Part shown: piece by piece, positions 1 through 8,153 of the stretch
Position numbering within the stretch: position 1 is the stretch's first letter
Layout of the letters: each line of letters opens with the position of its first letter
DNA from: UBA8437 sp964646205
GTDB taxonomy: Bacteria; Planctomycetota; Planctomycetia; Planctomycetales; Planctomycetaceae
Reading direction: 5' to 3'
Assembly: GCA_964646205.1 (NCBI GenBank)
Contig: CAZYAZ010000003.1
Coordinates: forward strand, 62,001 to 126,000
DNA length: 64,000 nt
The notes under the pieces: model-generated
Seen by the model: the letters and a program-made list of their open reading frames with translations, nothing else
Told to the model about the DNA's origin: nothing
Databases searched by the model: none
Program-made: the position numbers and the translations under genes

Positions 1-1
1 C

Positions 2-805
2 ATGGCCCTGTGGGATCTGGCCGGCAAACACTATGACGCGCCGATTCACCAGCTGCTGGGTGGCAAACAGCACGATGAGATCCGGGCCTACGCCTCGATC
101 CTCTTCGGAGCCGACGGGGCCGAGACGGCCGATATTGGACGGCGGTGGGTCGATGCGGGCTACACCGCGGTGAAGTTCGGCTGGGAACCGATGGGAACCA
201 GCGAGGCGGTCGACATCGACCTGGTCCGCGGTGCCCGCCAGGGACTGGGCCCCGACGCCTCGTTGCTGATCGACGCCGGCTGTGTCTGGGACGCTCGTAC
301 CGCTTTGCGACGTGCGGTCGCGTTCTCAGAATTCGACGTCGAATGGCTCGAGGAACCGCTGCACCAGGCCGACGTGGACGGTTACGCCTGGCTCCGTGAC
401 CGGTCACCGGTGCCCATCGCCGCAGGTGAAGGGGAATGCGGTCGCGAGAGTTTCCGCCCGTTGATCGATCGACACGCGCTGGACGTCTACCAGGTCGACC
501 TCTCGAGAAATGGTTTCACCGATGCGGCCTACGTGAGGGACCGGGTCGAGGAAGTCGGAGCAAGACTCTGCAACCACTGCTACACCAGCCCGATCACCGT
601 CGCCGCCAGCGCCCACTGGCTCTCGACCTGCCGCGATGCATTTCTGATCGAGGACTGCGTCGAGGACGAACCGTTGCGCAACGAATTGACGCACGAACGC
701 ATCCAGGCGGTCGATGGAAAAATCACCGTTTCCGAGGCCCCCGGCCTGGGCGTAACTCTCAACGAGGACTTTGTCGCCGCCCACCTGGTCAGCGAATCCC
801 GGTAG
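2..805 (+). CDS. Enolase-superfamily (mandelate racemase/muconate-lactonizing type) enzyme, 5' partial
   Basis: C-terminal two thirds of an enolase-superfamily enzyme, a Mg-dependent TIM barrel that abstracts the proton next to a carboxylate. Family members act as sugar-acid dehydratases, epimerases or racemases. The visible part begins with the typical ALWDLAGK and LLGG segment, so roughly the first 100 residues (the capping domain) lie before the window, and the Met at base 2 is probably internal. Later come the barrel metal-ligand segments WLEEPL and AAGEGE, and a conserved NHCY stretch near the end. The exact substrate cannot be read from this fragment. A sugar-acid dehydratase would suit the mannonate-dehydratase-like gene elsewhere in the window, but that is inference. 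Confidence 0.85.
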   Translation: MALWDLAGKHYDAPIHQLLGGKQHDEIRAYASILFGADGAETADIGRRWVDAGYTAVKFGWEPMGTSEAVDIDLVRGARQGLGPDASLLIDAGCVWDARTALRRAVAFSEFDVEWLEEPLHQADVDGYAWLRDRSPVPIAAGEGECGRESFRPLIDRHALDVYQVDLSRNGFTDAAYVRDRVEEVGARLCNHCYTSPITVAASAHWLSTCRDAFLIEDCVEDEPLRNELTHERIQAVDGKITVSEAPGLGVTLNEDFVAAHLVSESR

Positions 806-837
806 CCACTTCCGCCCCAGGGCCGAGGAGACATCCA

Positions 838-1116
838 ATGACTGATCCGGTGGACGGCCTGGAGACGCTCAGAGGACAGGTGGTCGTGATCGACATCGAA
901 GCCCCCTACGTCTACGTGGGAACACTGGCCGACTTCGACACGCATCACTTCGTGCTCGAGAACGCCGACGTCCATGACCTCCGTGACGCTGCGACAACTC
1001 GCGAGTTGTACGTGATCGAGACACGGATGCACGGCGTGCGAGCCAACCGGAAAAAGGTGCTGCTCCGCCGTGACCAGGTGGTCAGCCTCTCGGCCCTGGA
1101 TGACGTGATCGAATAG
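838..1116 (+). CDS. Small Sm-like-fold protein
   Basis: A 92-residue protein 32 bases after the enolase-superfamily gene, so probably in the same transcript. The start at 838 is chosen because it follows a GAGGAG ribosome-binding sequence; the frame is open further upstream but there it overlaps the previous gene. The pattern of beta-strand segments (QVVVIDI, YVYVGTL, FVLENADVHD, then NRKKVLLRRDQVVSLSALDDVIE) resembles LSM/Sm-like small proteins common in planctomycetes. No catalytic residues are visible. Function is unknown; RNA or ligand binding would be a guess from the fold. Confidence 0.6.
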   Translation: MTDPVDGLETLRGQVVVIDIEAPYVYVGTLADFDTHHFVLENADVHDLRDAATTRELYVIETRMHGVRANRKKVLLRRDQVVSLSALDDVIE

Positions 1117-1177
1117 CACCTGGTGAGTCAGGATTCGACACCCCGGAACGAACCCAGCCAGGCAGCGGCCCGTCCGT

Positions 1178-2755
1178 TCAACCAAACAGCTTCGGCCACA
1201 CTTCCAGTTCCACAGCCTTGTAGCTGAAGAACCCGAAGAACAGCACGGCCCAGCCGATCGCCAGCATCCGGAACCATCCCATTCGCAACCGCGACGGCAA
1301 GATCCGGCCGTTGAGAACCAGCAACAGGATCGAGTAGACGAACATCACGAAGCCGTTCATTGCGGCCGAGGTGACCAGCAGGACCAGCGGCTTGTTGAAT
1401 CCGACCAATAGAATCAGCGTACCCAGCAAGATCTCGCCCCAGAGAAACAGGTAGTACAGTTTCGAGAGCGACCAGTTGTCGTTGTCGCGGAGGTAGTTGA
1501 TCTTGACGATGTCCGTCGAGATGCGAGCAGTCGCGTCCAGGACACCCAGTTCAGTCGTCAGCAACACGGCAATACCCATCACCAGGAAACCCAGTTTCAG
1601 CAGGCCGCCTCCGGCGGCGCGTTCACCGATTATCGTCGCCTCACCCCAGACAAAATCCAAACCGGCACCGTAACGGTCCATGCCCGGTTTCAGGACTCCA
1701 TCGGCGTCATAGAAAACCGAGTAGGTCATCAGTGACATCAGGCACAGACAAATCACACAGGTGACGAAGAACGACAACAGGTGTTCGATATTGGCCGACC
1801 GCCACCAACCCAGCCAACGCCTGCGGTTCTCGGGACTGTCGGGAAACAGGAACCCGGTGCCGGCGATCGCTTCCTGCTGACCAGTCAACGGGCTGGTGAT
1901 TCGCCCGATGAACTGCCCCATCCCGTACCCCTTGTCCTTGATGAAGTTGCTCTGGCCCAGGTTGGTCGATCCGCCGGCCCCGGCAAACGCCAGGGCTCCC
2001 AGGAGGCTGATGAAGGTCAACCCCGTCGCATCCAGATCGGGCATCTGCCCGATGCTGCCAATCCCCGAGACCATTGCCACCACGGCGTCACCGCGGATCA
2101 GGACAAATCCCAGGCCAATCACGATCACCACGATCATTCCAACCAGCACCATCTGGATACGTTCTACGGTGTTGTAGACCACCGGCCCGGCTGTCAAAGC
2201 GATCCCCACCAGCCACAATCCGGCGATTCCAAACAGCGGCACATACTGGGATGTGAAACTGAGAACTCCTGTCTCCGGATCGATCACCTCCTCGGCCCCG
2301 AAGAGCGCCCAACTGAGCATCTGGCCGGCACCGGTGGCCCACCCCGGCCAAGCCCATGGGAGGATATTCAGGAGCAGGAACACCCAGGCCCAGTTCCTGT
2401 TGATCCGACAGAACCCGGCGATGGCACTCTCACCGGTCGCCAGTGTCCACCGCTCAATCTCCATGTTCAGGAAATACTGGGTGATCACCCCCAGGATGCA
2501 GGCCCAGAAGAAGATGAAGCCGGCCTTGTACGTGATGTAAGGCCAGAGCACGAATTCGCCCGACCCCAGGGCCAGGCCAGCCAGCATGATGCTGGGCCCC
2601 ACCATCTTCTTCCACGAAATCGGTTCCGGCAGGTCCCGCCATTTCAACGGCGGCAGTGATCCACAACGGACCGTTTCATCCGGGACAGTCGCCTCATCAG
2701 CGGCCACCGGCGGCACTGCTTCCGGTCCACCCGAGGCGATGTTTTCGTCCGACAT
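1178..2755 (-). CDS. Nramp-like (divergent) membrane transporter
   Basis: A 525-residue polytopic membrane protein with a hydrophilic N-terminus of about 45 residues and roughly 11-12 hydrophobic segments. Overall it resembles the Nramp family (APC superfamily), which normally imports Mn2+/Fe2+ with protons. The metal-binding motifs of true Nramps are not present: where the first helix should carry DPGN there is a GLALGSGEF segment, and where helix 6 should have the MPH motif there is AFAGAGGSTNLGQ. The substrate is therefore probably not, or not only, a divalent metal. It lies 47 bases downstream of recG on the same strand. A second transporter of this type is cut by the right edge of the window. 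Confidence 0.75.
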   Translation of the reverse strand: MSDENIASGGPEAVPPVAADEATVPDETVRCGSLPPLKWRDLPEPISWKKMVGPSIMLAGLALGSGEFVLWPYITYKAGFIFFWACILGVITQYFLNMEIERWTLATGESAIAGFCRINRNWAWVFLLLNILPWAWPGWATGAGQMLSWALFGAEEVIDPETGVLSFTSQYVPLFGIAGLWLVGIALTAGPVVYNTVERIQMVLVGMIVVIVIGLGFVLIRGDAVVAMVSGIGSIGQMPDLDATGLTFISLLGALAFAGAGGSTNLGQSNFIKDKGYGMGQFIGRITSPLTGQQEAIAGTGFLFPDSPENRRRWLGWWRSANIEHLLSFFVTCVICLCLMSLMTYSVFYDADGVLKPGMDRYGAGLDFVWGEATIIGERAAGGGLLKLGFLVMGIAVLLTTELGVLDATARISTDIVKINYLRDNDNWSLSKLYYLFLWGEILLGTLILLVGFNKPLVLLVTSAAMNGFVMFVYSILLLVLNGRILPSRLRMGWFRMLAIGWAVLFFGFFSYKAVELEVWPKLFG

Positions 2756-2802
2756 CAGCGTTCTCTCCCACTGCCATTCGAAGAACCGGCCATCGTCTCA
2801 CC

Positions 2803-4884
2803 TCATCCGGTCTGCGGCAACTCCATCAGTTCTCCAAACCGCTCCAGGACCCTCCGCCGCAGCGGCCCGGCCTCCTCGCCATCGATTTCACCACTGCGGA
2901 CCAGGTCGAAGGCGATCTCACGTGTCTCTTCAAGCAGTTCACGGTCGGCGATCAGGTCGGCCACTCTCAAGGGAAGTTCCCCGTGCTGCCGGACGCCCAG
3001 CACATCACCGGGTCCCCTGAGCAAAAAATCGGCCTCGGCGACGGAAAACCCGTCGGCGTGCTGATCCAGCACGCCGAGCCGCGCGGTCGACGATTCGTCT
3101 CGACGACCAGCCATCAGGAAACAGTATCCCTGGTAAGTCCCCCGACCAATCCGGCCTCGCAACTGGTGCAACTGGCTCAGGCCAAACCGCTCGGCCTGGT
3201 GGACAACCATCAACGTCGCGTTGGGCACGTCGACACCCACCTCGACCACCGTCGTCGCCACCAGCACCCGGGTGCGACCATCGCGGAAGTCCTGCATCGC
3301 AGCCGATTTCTCGTCGTTGTCCAGCCGTCCGTGGACCAGGCCCACCGAGAGTCCCGCCAGTTCGTTTTCGCGAAGCCTCTGCCAGGTCTGCTCCACTCCC
3401 ATCCCTTCCCCGGTCTCCTCGTCGGCGTCGATCCGTGGACACACCACGAACGCCTGCCTTCCCGCCGTGACCTGCTCCCGGACAAACGTCCAGGCCTTCT
3501 CTCGAGTGTCCTCGTCCCACACCACGCTGGTAACAACCGGTTGCCGCCCTGGAGGCAGATCGTCGATCGTGGTGACATCGAGATCGCCGAACTGTGTCAG
3601 GCACAGGCTGCGTGGAATCGGTGTGGCTGTCATCACCAGCACGTGCGGCGACACGGCCTGGTCCTCGTCGGTGAATCGGGATCTCTGGATCACCCCGAAC
3701 TTGTGCTGTTCGTCGATCACCGCCAGGCCCAGTGAATCGAACTGGACATCCTGCTGAATCACGGCGTGGGTACCGACCACCAGTTGGACCTCGCCGGAAG
3801 CAATCTGTCGAATCGTGTCGCGACGGTCGGCAGCGGTGAGCTGACCGGTCAACAGTGCACGGTTCACGCGGCTGCCTTCCAGCAGGTCCTCGATCGTCTG
3901 CCAATGCTGCCTGGCCAACAGTTCAGTCGGGGCCATCAACACCGCCTGGTGGCCACCGGCAATAGCCACCAGCATCGCGTAAACCGCCACCGCGGTCTTC
4001 CCCGCCCCGACATCGGCCTGGAGAAGCCGGTGCATGGCGTGGTCCTGGTTCATATCCGCGACGATTTCTCCCACCGCTCGCTCCTGGCCGGCCGTCAAAT
4101 CGAACGGAATACGACGTCGGATCCGTGAATCGATCTTGGCCGAGACCGGAAGGCTCGGTGCCCGACCAGACTGTCTCCACGCGCGGCGGCGGAGAGCCAG
4201 GCCGAGTAGAAACTCGAGCAGATCATCGAAAATCAACCGCCGTCGTGCCGCCAGGTAGTCGTCGATCGAGCCGGGACGATGCACGCCGTGCAATGCCTGG
4301 TGCAGGCCCACGACGTTGAAACGCTGCTGCCATGGTTCTGGAATCGGATCGTCTATGTGTTCAACAAACCGGTCAACGGCATCTCGCGTGATCCGACGCA
4401 TCACCTCCATCGTCACGCCATCGGTCAAGGGGTACTTGGGCAACAGCCCACCGTGTGCATCCAGGTCATCGGCATCGATGGTCTGGATCCGGGGATGAGT
4501 CATCTCCCAGCGACCCGCACGTCGCTTGGGCTTTCCGGAGAACAGGACGGCATCGCCATGCTGGACCCGTCCCAGCACCCAGTTCTGGTTGAACCACGTG
4601 GCCTTCAGGAACCCGTCGCCGCTGTCGATAACAATCGCCGCCATCCGTCGTCCGCCCGATATCCTGCGATCGGCCAACTCGACCACTTCGCCTCGTACCG
4701 TCTGCAGGATGTCGGGTTCCAGTTCCCCCACCCGTCGGACCTCGGTCAGATCGACCAGGTCACGGGGCAGATGCCACAACAGATCCTCAACCGTCTCGAT
4801 CTCCAGTCGTTCCAGGGACTCGGCGCGGACCGGACCCACTCCGGCCAGAAACCTCACCTGGGTCTGCAACGGGGACTCGTCCAT
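2803..4884 (-). CDS. recG: ATP-dependent DNA helicase RecG
   Basis: A 693-residue RecG, which reverses stalled forks and branch-migrates Holliday junctions in the cytoplasm. An N-terminal wedge/OB region (about residues 60-160) is followed by the two helicase lobes: Walker A ADVGAGKT near residue 290, the DEQH box in VIDEQHKFGV, the motif III-like TATPIPR, and the C-terminal lobe with QLRGRIGRG. Length is within the usual 680-800. It is preceded on the same strand by rnhA, which also acts on R-loops and replication intermediates, so the pair probably forms an operon. The start Met (MDESPLQTQ) fits the family N-terminus. Confidence 0.96.
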   Translation of the reverse strand: MDESPLQTQVRFLAGVGPVRAESLERLEIETVEDLLWHLPRDLVDLTEVRRVGELEPDILQTVRGEVVELADRRISGGRRMAAIVIDSGDGFLKATWFNQNWVLGRVQHGDAVLFSGKPKRRAGRWEMTHPRIQTIDADDLDAHGGLLPKYPLTDGVTMEVMRRITRDAVDRFVEHIDDPIPEPWQQRFNVVGLHQALHGVHRPGSIDDYLAARRRLIFDDLLEFLLGLALRRRAWRQSGRAPSLPVSAKIDSRIRRRIPFDLTAGQERAVGEIVADMNQDHAMHRLLQADVGAGKTAVAVYAMLVAIAGGHQAVLMAPTELLARQHWQTIEDLLEGSRVNRALLTGQLTAADRRDTIRQIASGEVQLVVGTHAVIQQDVQFDSLGLAVIDEQHKFGVIQRSRFTDEDQAVSPHVLVMTATPIPRSLCLTQFGDLDVTTIDDLPPGRQPVVTSVVWDEDTREKAWTFVREQVTAGRQAFVVCPRIDADEETGEGMGVEQTWQRLRENELAGLSVGLVHGRLDNDEKSAAMQDFRDGRTRVLVATTVVEVGVDVPNATLMVVHQAERFGLSQLHQLRGRIGRGTYQGYCFLMAGRRDESSTARLGVLDQHADGFSVAEADFLLRGPGDVLGVRQHGELPLRVADLIADRELLEETREIAFDLVRSGEIDGEEAGPLRRRVLERFGELMELPQTG

Positions 4885-4909
4885 GAACTCATTCGCCTGG
4901 GAATGACGT

Positions 4910-4948
4910 GGCCAACTATCCTAACGAGTTGGCCCTAACGAGTTGGCC
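4910..4948. repeat. 14-bp tandem duplication with inverted repeat between rnhA and recG
   Basis: CTAACGAGTTGGCC occurs twice head to tail at 4921-4934 and 4935-4948. Each copy's AGTTGGCC is the reverse complement of GGCCAACT at 4910-4917, so either copy can form an 8-bp hairpin with it. The element lies in the 90-base gap between the end of rnhA and the start of recG, and it has no U-tract on the minus strand. It may modulate read-through from rnhA into recG, or may simply be a replication-slippage duplication. Confidence 0.6.
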
Positions 4949-4974
4949 CCTCATGCGGTCGTCGCGATCACCGA

Positions 4975-5436
4975 TCAGGAATCGACCGGGTCGAACTCGT
5001 GCGAGGCAGCCACGGCCAACTCGTCACAACGCTCGTTCTCGGGATGACCGCTGTGCCCCTTGACCACCGTGAAACGAACATCGTGTCGGTCAAGCAACTC
5101 GTCCATGTCCTGCCACAACTCGACGTTCTTGACCGGCTTGAAGCTCTTCCCCTCACGCCGCTGCCAGCCGTTGGCCTTCCAGCCGGGCATCCACTCCGAA
5201 GCGCCCTTGGCCACGTACACGCTGTCGGTAATCACCTCGACCTCGGAACGACGTGTCAGGGCCCGCAGGCCCTCGATCACCGCCTGGAGTTCCATGCGAT
5301 TGTTGGTCGTCGCCGCATCCCCACCGGCGACCTCCTTCTCCGTACCGGTGGCCGGATGTTTCAGCAGGAAGGCCCACCCGCCTGGACCGGGATTGCCGCG
5401 ACAGGCACCGTCGGTGAACAACTGGACCCGCGACAT
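4975..5436 (-). CDS. rnhA: Ribonuclease HI
   Basis: A 153-residue RNase HI, which cuts the RNA strand of RNA-DNA hybrids. The whole family active site is visible: Asp in LFTDGAC near residue 8, Glu in NRMELQAV near 48, Asp in ITDSVYV near 70, and the last Asp in NERCDELA near 138. The conserved KGHSGHPENE loop precedes the last Asp. Length is typical of the single-domain enzyme, with no N-terminal hybrid-binding domain. It is probably co-transcribed with recG downstream. Confidence 0.97.
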   Translation of the reverse strand: MSRVQLFTDGACRGNPGPGGWAFLLKHPATGTEKEVAGGDAATTNNRMELQAVIEGLRALTRRSEVEVITDSVYVAKGASEWMPGWKANGWQRREGKSFKPVKNVELWQDMDELLDRHDVRFTVVKGHSGHPENERCDELAVAASHEFDPVDS

Positions 5437-5491
5437 CGGTTCACACGCCCCCCCAACAGGTTGCTGGAACGCACCGCCTCAACCCGATTCG

Positions 5492-5710
5492 CTACCGCTC
5501 GCGGTAGACGATACGACCACGATTGAGGTCGTAGGGCGAGATCTCCACGATCACGCGGTCACCCGGTACGATCCGGATAAAGTGCTTTCGCATCTTGCCG
5601 GCAACATGACACATCACGACATGGTCGTTGTCCAACTTGACACGAAACTGGGTGTTGGCCAAGGCTTCAGTCACGTTGCCTTCAGCTTCGATGGCCTCTT
5701 CTTTGGCCAT
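5492..5710 (-). CDS. infA: Translation initiation factor IF-1
   Basis: A 72-residue IF-1, a single S1/OB-fold protein that occupies the ribosomal A site during initiation. The family core is clear: EGNVTEALANTQFRVKL, then the GKMRKHFIRI strand, GDRVIVE, and the C-terminal YDLNRGRIVYR. The frame is open upstream for another 39 codons, but the start at 5710 (MAKEEAIE) matches the family. A good sigma-70 type promoter sits about 50 bases upstream. The gene stands alone rather than in a ribosomal protein operon. Confidence 0.97.
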   Translation of the reverse strand: MAKEEAIEAEGNVTEALANTQFRVKLDNDHVVMCHVAGKMRKHFIRIVPGDRVIVEISPYDLNRGRIVYRER

Positions 5711-5759
5711 GGGCAATCCGTCCTCGCGGTCTAGGGAAATCGGTTCTGCGACGGGGCGG

Positions 5760-5789
5760 ATTATATCAACGGTGCCCCCACTCGACCAA
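5760..5789 (-). promoter_or_regulatory. Predicted infA promoter
   Basis: Reading the minus strand, TTGGTC (5789-5784) and a perfect TATAAT (5765-5760) are separated by 18 bases. Transcription would start near 5753 and leave a leader of about 43 bases before the infA ATG. This is one of the clearest housekeeping-type promoters in the window. Confidence 0.6.
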
Positions 5790-5915
5790 CACCAGACTGC
5801 CGGCAATATTTCCTCCGGCGAGGTCACGGGTCGGCCCGTTGAGCCGATCGGTGAAGGCGACTAGGATGAGCCACGGTCCAAGTACAGCAACAATCCGAAC
5901 CGGAGTCCGACGGCG

Positions 5916-6647
5916 ATGACCGAATGCCTGGTCGCCCTGGGAGGCAACATCGGAGACGTGAGCGGCACATTTGCCGCGGCGCTGGAAATGCTGGCCACTC
6001 AACCTGCCATCGAGATCACGGCCGTCAGCCGCTGTTTTGTGACCGAACCGGTCGGTGAAAATGCCGGGGCCGCCTATCTCAATGCCGCGACCGTCCTGGA
6101 CACCTCGATACAGCCCGACCAACTTCTCGAAACAACCAAGCAGATCGAACACCAGTTGGGACGGGAACAGGCCAGCGGCACCTGGACCTCTCGCACCGTT
6201 GATCTTGACCTGGTCACCTACGGCGACATCGTCGTCCAGGATGACCGCCTCCGGATACCTCACCCGGGTTGCTGGTACCGACGCTTCGTACTCGACCCGG
6301 TCTGCCGAATCGCCGGATCGACCCGGCATCCCGCCAGCCAACTCACCTTCAATCAACTTCGCGAACGTCTGCTGGTCCGCCCACTGCCGGTCTGGCTGGA
6401 TAGCGACGACCATGATCAACGGATCGAGGAATTGCGAGAGCGGTTTCCTGAAATCGTGTGGGTCACCGACGCCGCCGCGATCCAGGACAACGGAATCGCT
6501 CTGCCCGGCAATCCCGTTCCGCCCGATTCACTCGTGGACGTGCTCACCGCCGCTGTCGGCGGAGTGGAACTGGCCGACGAGATCCCGGGCTGGCCCGAAC
6601 CGGACTCCGCTCCAGCAGCAGCGTCACCCGGCGGCGACTCTACTTGA
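5916..6647 (+). CDS. folK: 2-amino-4-hydroxy-6-hydroxymethyldihydropteridine pyrophosphokinase
   Basis: HPPK transfers pyrophosphate from ATP to the pterin before dihydropteroate synthase in folate synthesis. The N-terminal 150 residues carry LGGNIGD, the ATP/Mg segment ending in SRTVDLDLVTYGD, and the IPHPGCWYRRFVLDP segment. At 243 residues it is about 80 longer than the usual 160. The extra C-terminal part (from about residue 160, containing IEELRERFPEIVWVTD and ending in an Ala/Pro-rich tail) is not a family domain I recognise. The last 8 bases overlap the convergent PhoPQ-related gene. No other folate gene is visible nearby. Confidence 0.92.
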   Translation: MTECLVALGGNIGDVSGTFAAALEMLATQPAIEITAVSRCFVTEPVGENAGAAYLNAATVLDTSIQPDQLLETTKQIEHQLGREQASGTWTSRTVDLDLVTYGDIVVQDDRLRIPHPGCWYRRFVLDPVCRIAGSTRHPASQLTFNQLRERLLVRPLPVWLDSDDHDQRIEELRERFPEIVWVTDAAAIQDNGIALPGNPVPPDSLVDVLTAAVGGVELADEIPGWPEPDSAPAAASPGGDST

Positions 6648-8004
6648 CCCGGACCTGGGTCGAGAGGCCGTATTTCAGATCGCCAACCTGGTAGACCAGG
6701 TGACCGTAGAGCACCACGTGGCCGCCGGTTTCCAACCGGACGTCACCAATCAACCGGTCGCCCTCGCGGCGCAGCTCGGTCGAGTTGAACTTCGACTTGC
6801 GGAAGTCGAGCGTTTGGCTGCGGGCCGACCAGAGTTGACCGGAGACCGGAGCCGGGTCCGAGGCGATCTCGAGGTTCAGGCCACCCGGCTGATCCCCGTG
6901 CTTCCAGGTGATCTGTGGCATACGACGTCCCGTGGCAACCGAACGAAAAAAGACTGCCAGGGTCGACCGCAATTGCTGTTCGCCTCCCCGTAGCCCGTGC
7001 CCGGCGTTGGGGATATACAGGGCGTATTTCGGACCGGAGAGTTCCGCCCAGTAATTGTTCAGCGCATCGACACACCAGTACGGGTCGTTGGTCCCGTTGA
7101 TGACCAGCTTGGGCTGCGTCAACCGCCCCCGGTAGGCATAGGGGTCGACCCATTTCCACAGTGGCAGGTTGGGGCGTTTCTGCATGAGCGCGATCAGCCC
7201 CTTGCTGGTGTAAGCCCGGATCTGACGGCTGAACTTGCCCCACTGCCGTTTCTGGTGCTTGACCTGCACCGGCATGTTCAACATGTCGATCACCTTTGGC
7301 GCCAGCCCCACCACCCGCTTGTCGACAGCCGCTGTCAGCCATGTCGTCCATCCGCGCTTCGAGGCGCCTGTGACCACGAATCCCTTGATCGTGGTTTTCC
7401 ATTTCTGCTGGGCCACCTCCTGGATCGCATCCATGGCTCGCACAGCACTCTTGACCATCGGGAACAGCAACGGCCAGGTGGAATCTCCGGTCTTGAGATG
7501 CCGCAGGAATGTCTCGCTGATCAGGTTGTCCTCGGACTTGTTGCCCAGCAGAGGCTGGTTGGGGACCTGGTACAACACCGCGACGCGAGCAGAACAAGAC
7601 TTGGCCAGTTCGGCAAAACGCGTCAGATTTCCACGAGACGGTTCGCTACCGGTCGATCCACCGGCAATCACCAATACCATGTGGTCAGCGTGCGCGATCC
7701 GGGCCGGTTCCAGCACCAGCAGCCGGTGCTGCCACGTGATGCCGTGCCAGGTCTGGGAGACCAGCTTCAAACGGTGCATCCGGCCACGGTCAGTCTGGTC
7801 GGTCGCTTCCAGCGTCCACTTGTATGAATCGTCCTGCGCCGCGATATATCTCTCCAGTGCATTGGGCTTCTCCACAGCCTCAACTTGTCCTCCGACAAGC
7901 AGCCAGGACGTGGTAATCAGCAAGCAGACCAGTTTGATCAGCCCTGCCAGTGAGACGGAACACGGCTTCAAACCATGCTCCAATCTGTTTCGAAAGACGT
8001 GCAT
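6640..8004 (-). CDS. Secreted PhoPQ-activated pathogenicity-related family protein
   Basis: An alpha/beta-hydrolase-like protein of the PhoPQ_related family (PqaA type), about 454 residues from the chosen start. The start at 8004 is favoured because it gives a basic N-terminus and a hydrophobic signal segment (LAGLIKLVCLLITTSWLLVG). The frame is open a further 42 codons upstream with no signal. Diagnostic features are FVVTGASKRGWTTWLTAAVD, which holds the serine nucleophile-like elbow, then KLVINGTNDPYWCVDAL and NAGHGLRGG. The role in planctomycetes is unknown; it is probably an exported esterase- or peptidase-like hydrolase. It diverges from the ligase gene on its right. Confidence 0.85.
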   Translation of the reverse strand: MHVFRNRLEHGLKPCSVSLAGLIKLVCLLITTSWLLVGGQVEAVEKPNALERYIAAQDDSYKWTLEATDQTDRGRMHRLKLVSQTWHGITWQHRLLVLEPARIAHADHMVLVIAGGSTGSEPSRGNLTRFAELAKSCSARVAVLYQVPNQPLLGNKSEDNLISETFLRHLKTGDSTWPLLFPMVKSAVRAMDAIQEVAQQKWKTTIKGFVVTGASKRGWTTWLTAAVDKRVVGLAPKVIDMLNMPVQVKHQKRQWGKFSRQIRAYTSKGLIALMQKRPNLPLWKWVDPYAYRGRLTQPKLVINGTNDPYWCVDALNNYWAELSGPKYALYIPNAGHGLRGGEQQLRSTLAVFFRSVATGRRMPQITWKHGDQPGGLNLEIASDPAPVSGQLWSARSQTLDFRKSKFNSTELRREGDRLIGDVRLETGGHVVLYGHLVYQVGDLKYGLSTQVRVK

Positions 8005-8037
8005 CCTCGTGACCCCTGACCGGCCCCTGAGGGGGGC

Positions 8038-8065
8038 TTGTTTGCAATGTGACACAAGGTATCTA
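8038..8065 (+). promoter_or_regulatory. Predicted promoter for the ligase/dehydrogenase pair
   Basis: TTGTTT (8038-8043) and TATCTA (8060-8065) are 16 bases apart, in the divergent gap before the adenylate-forming ligase. An overlapping alternative is TTGCAA with TAAGAT, also 16 bases apart. Transcription would start about 80 bases before the coding region. Confidence 0.4.
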
Positions 8066-8153
8066 AGATAGTCGTTTCGCGAAGGAAACCGACAGACCCG
8101 GGACGAATGGGACCGGGCATTTGCCGTCACACAGCTCGTGCTGCCAGCGGAGA

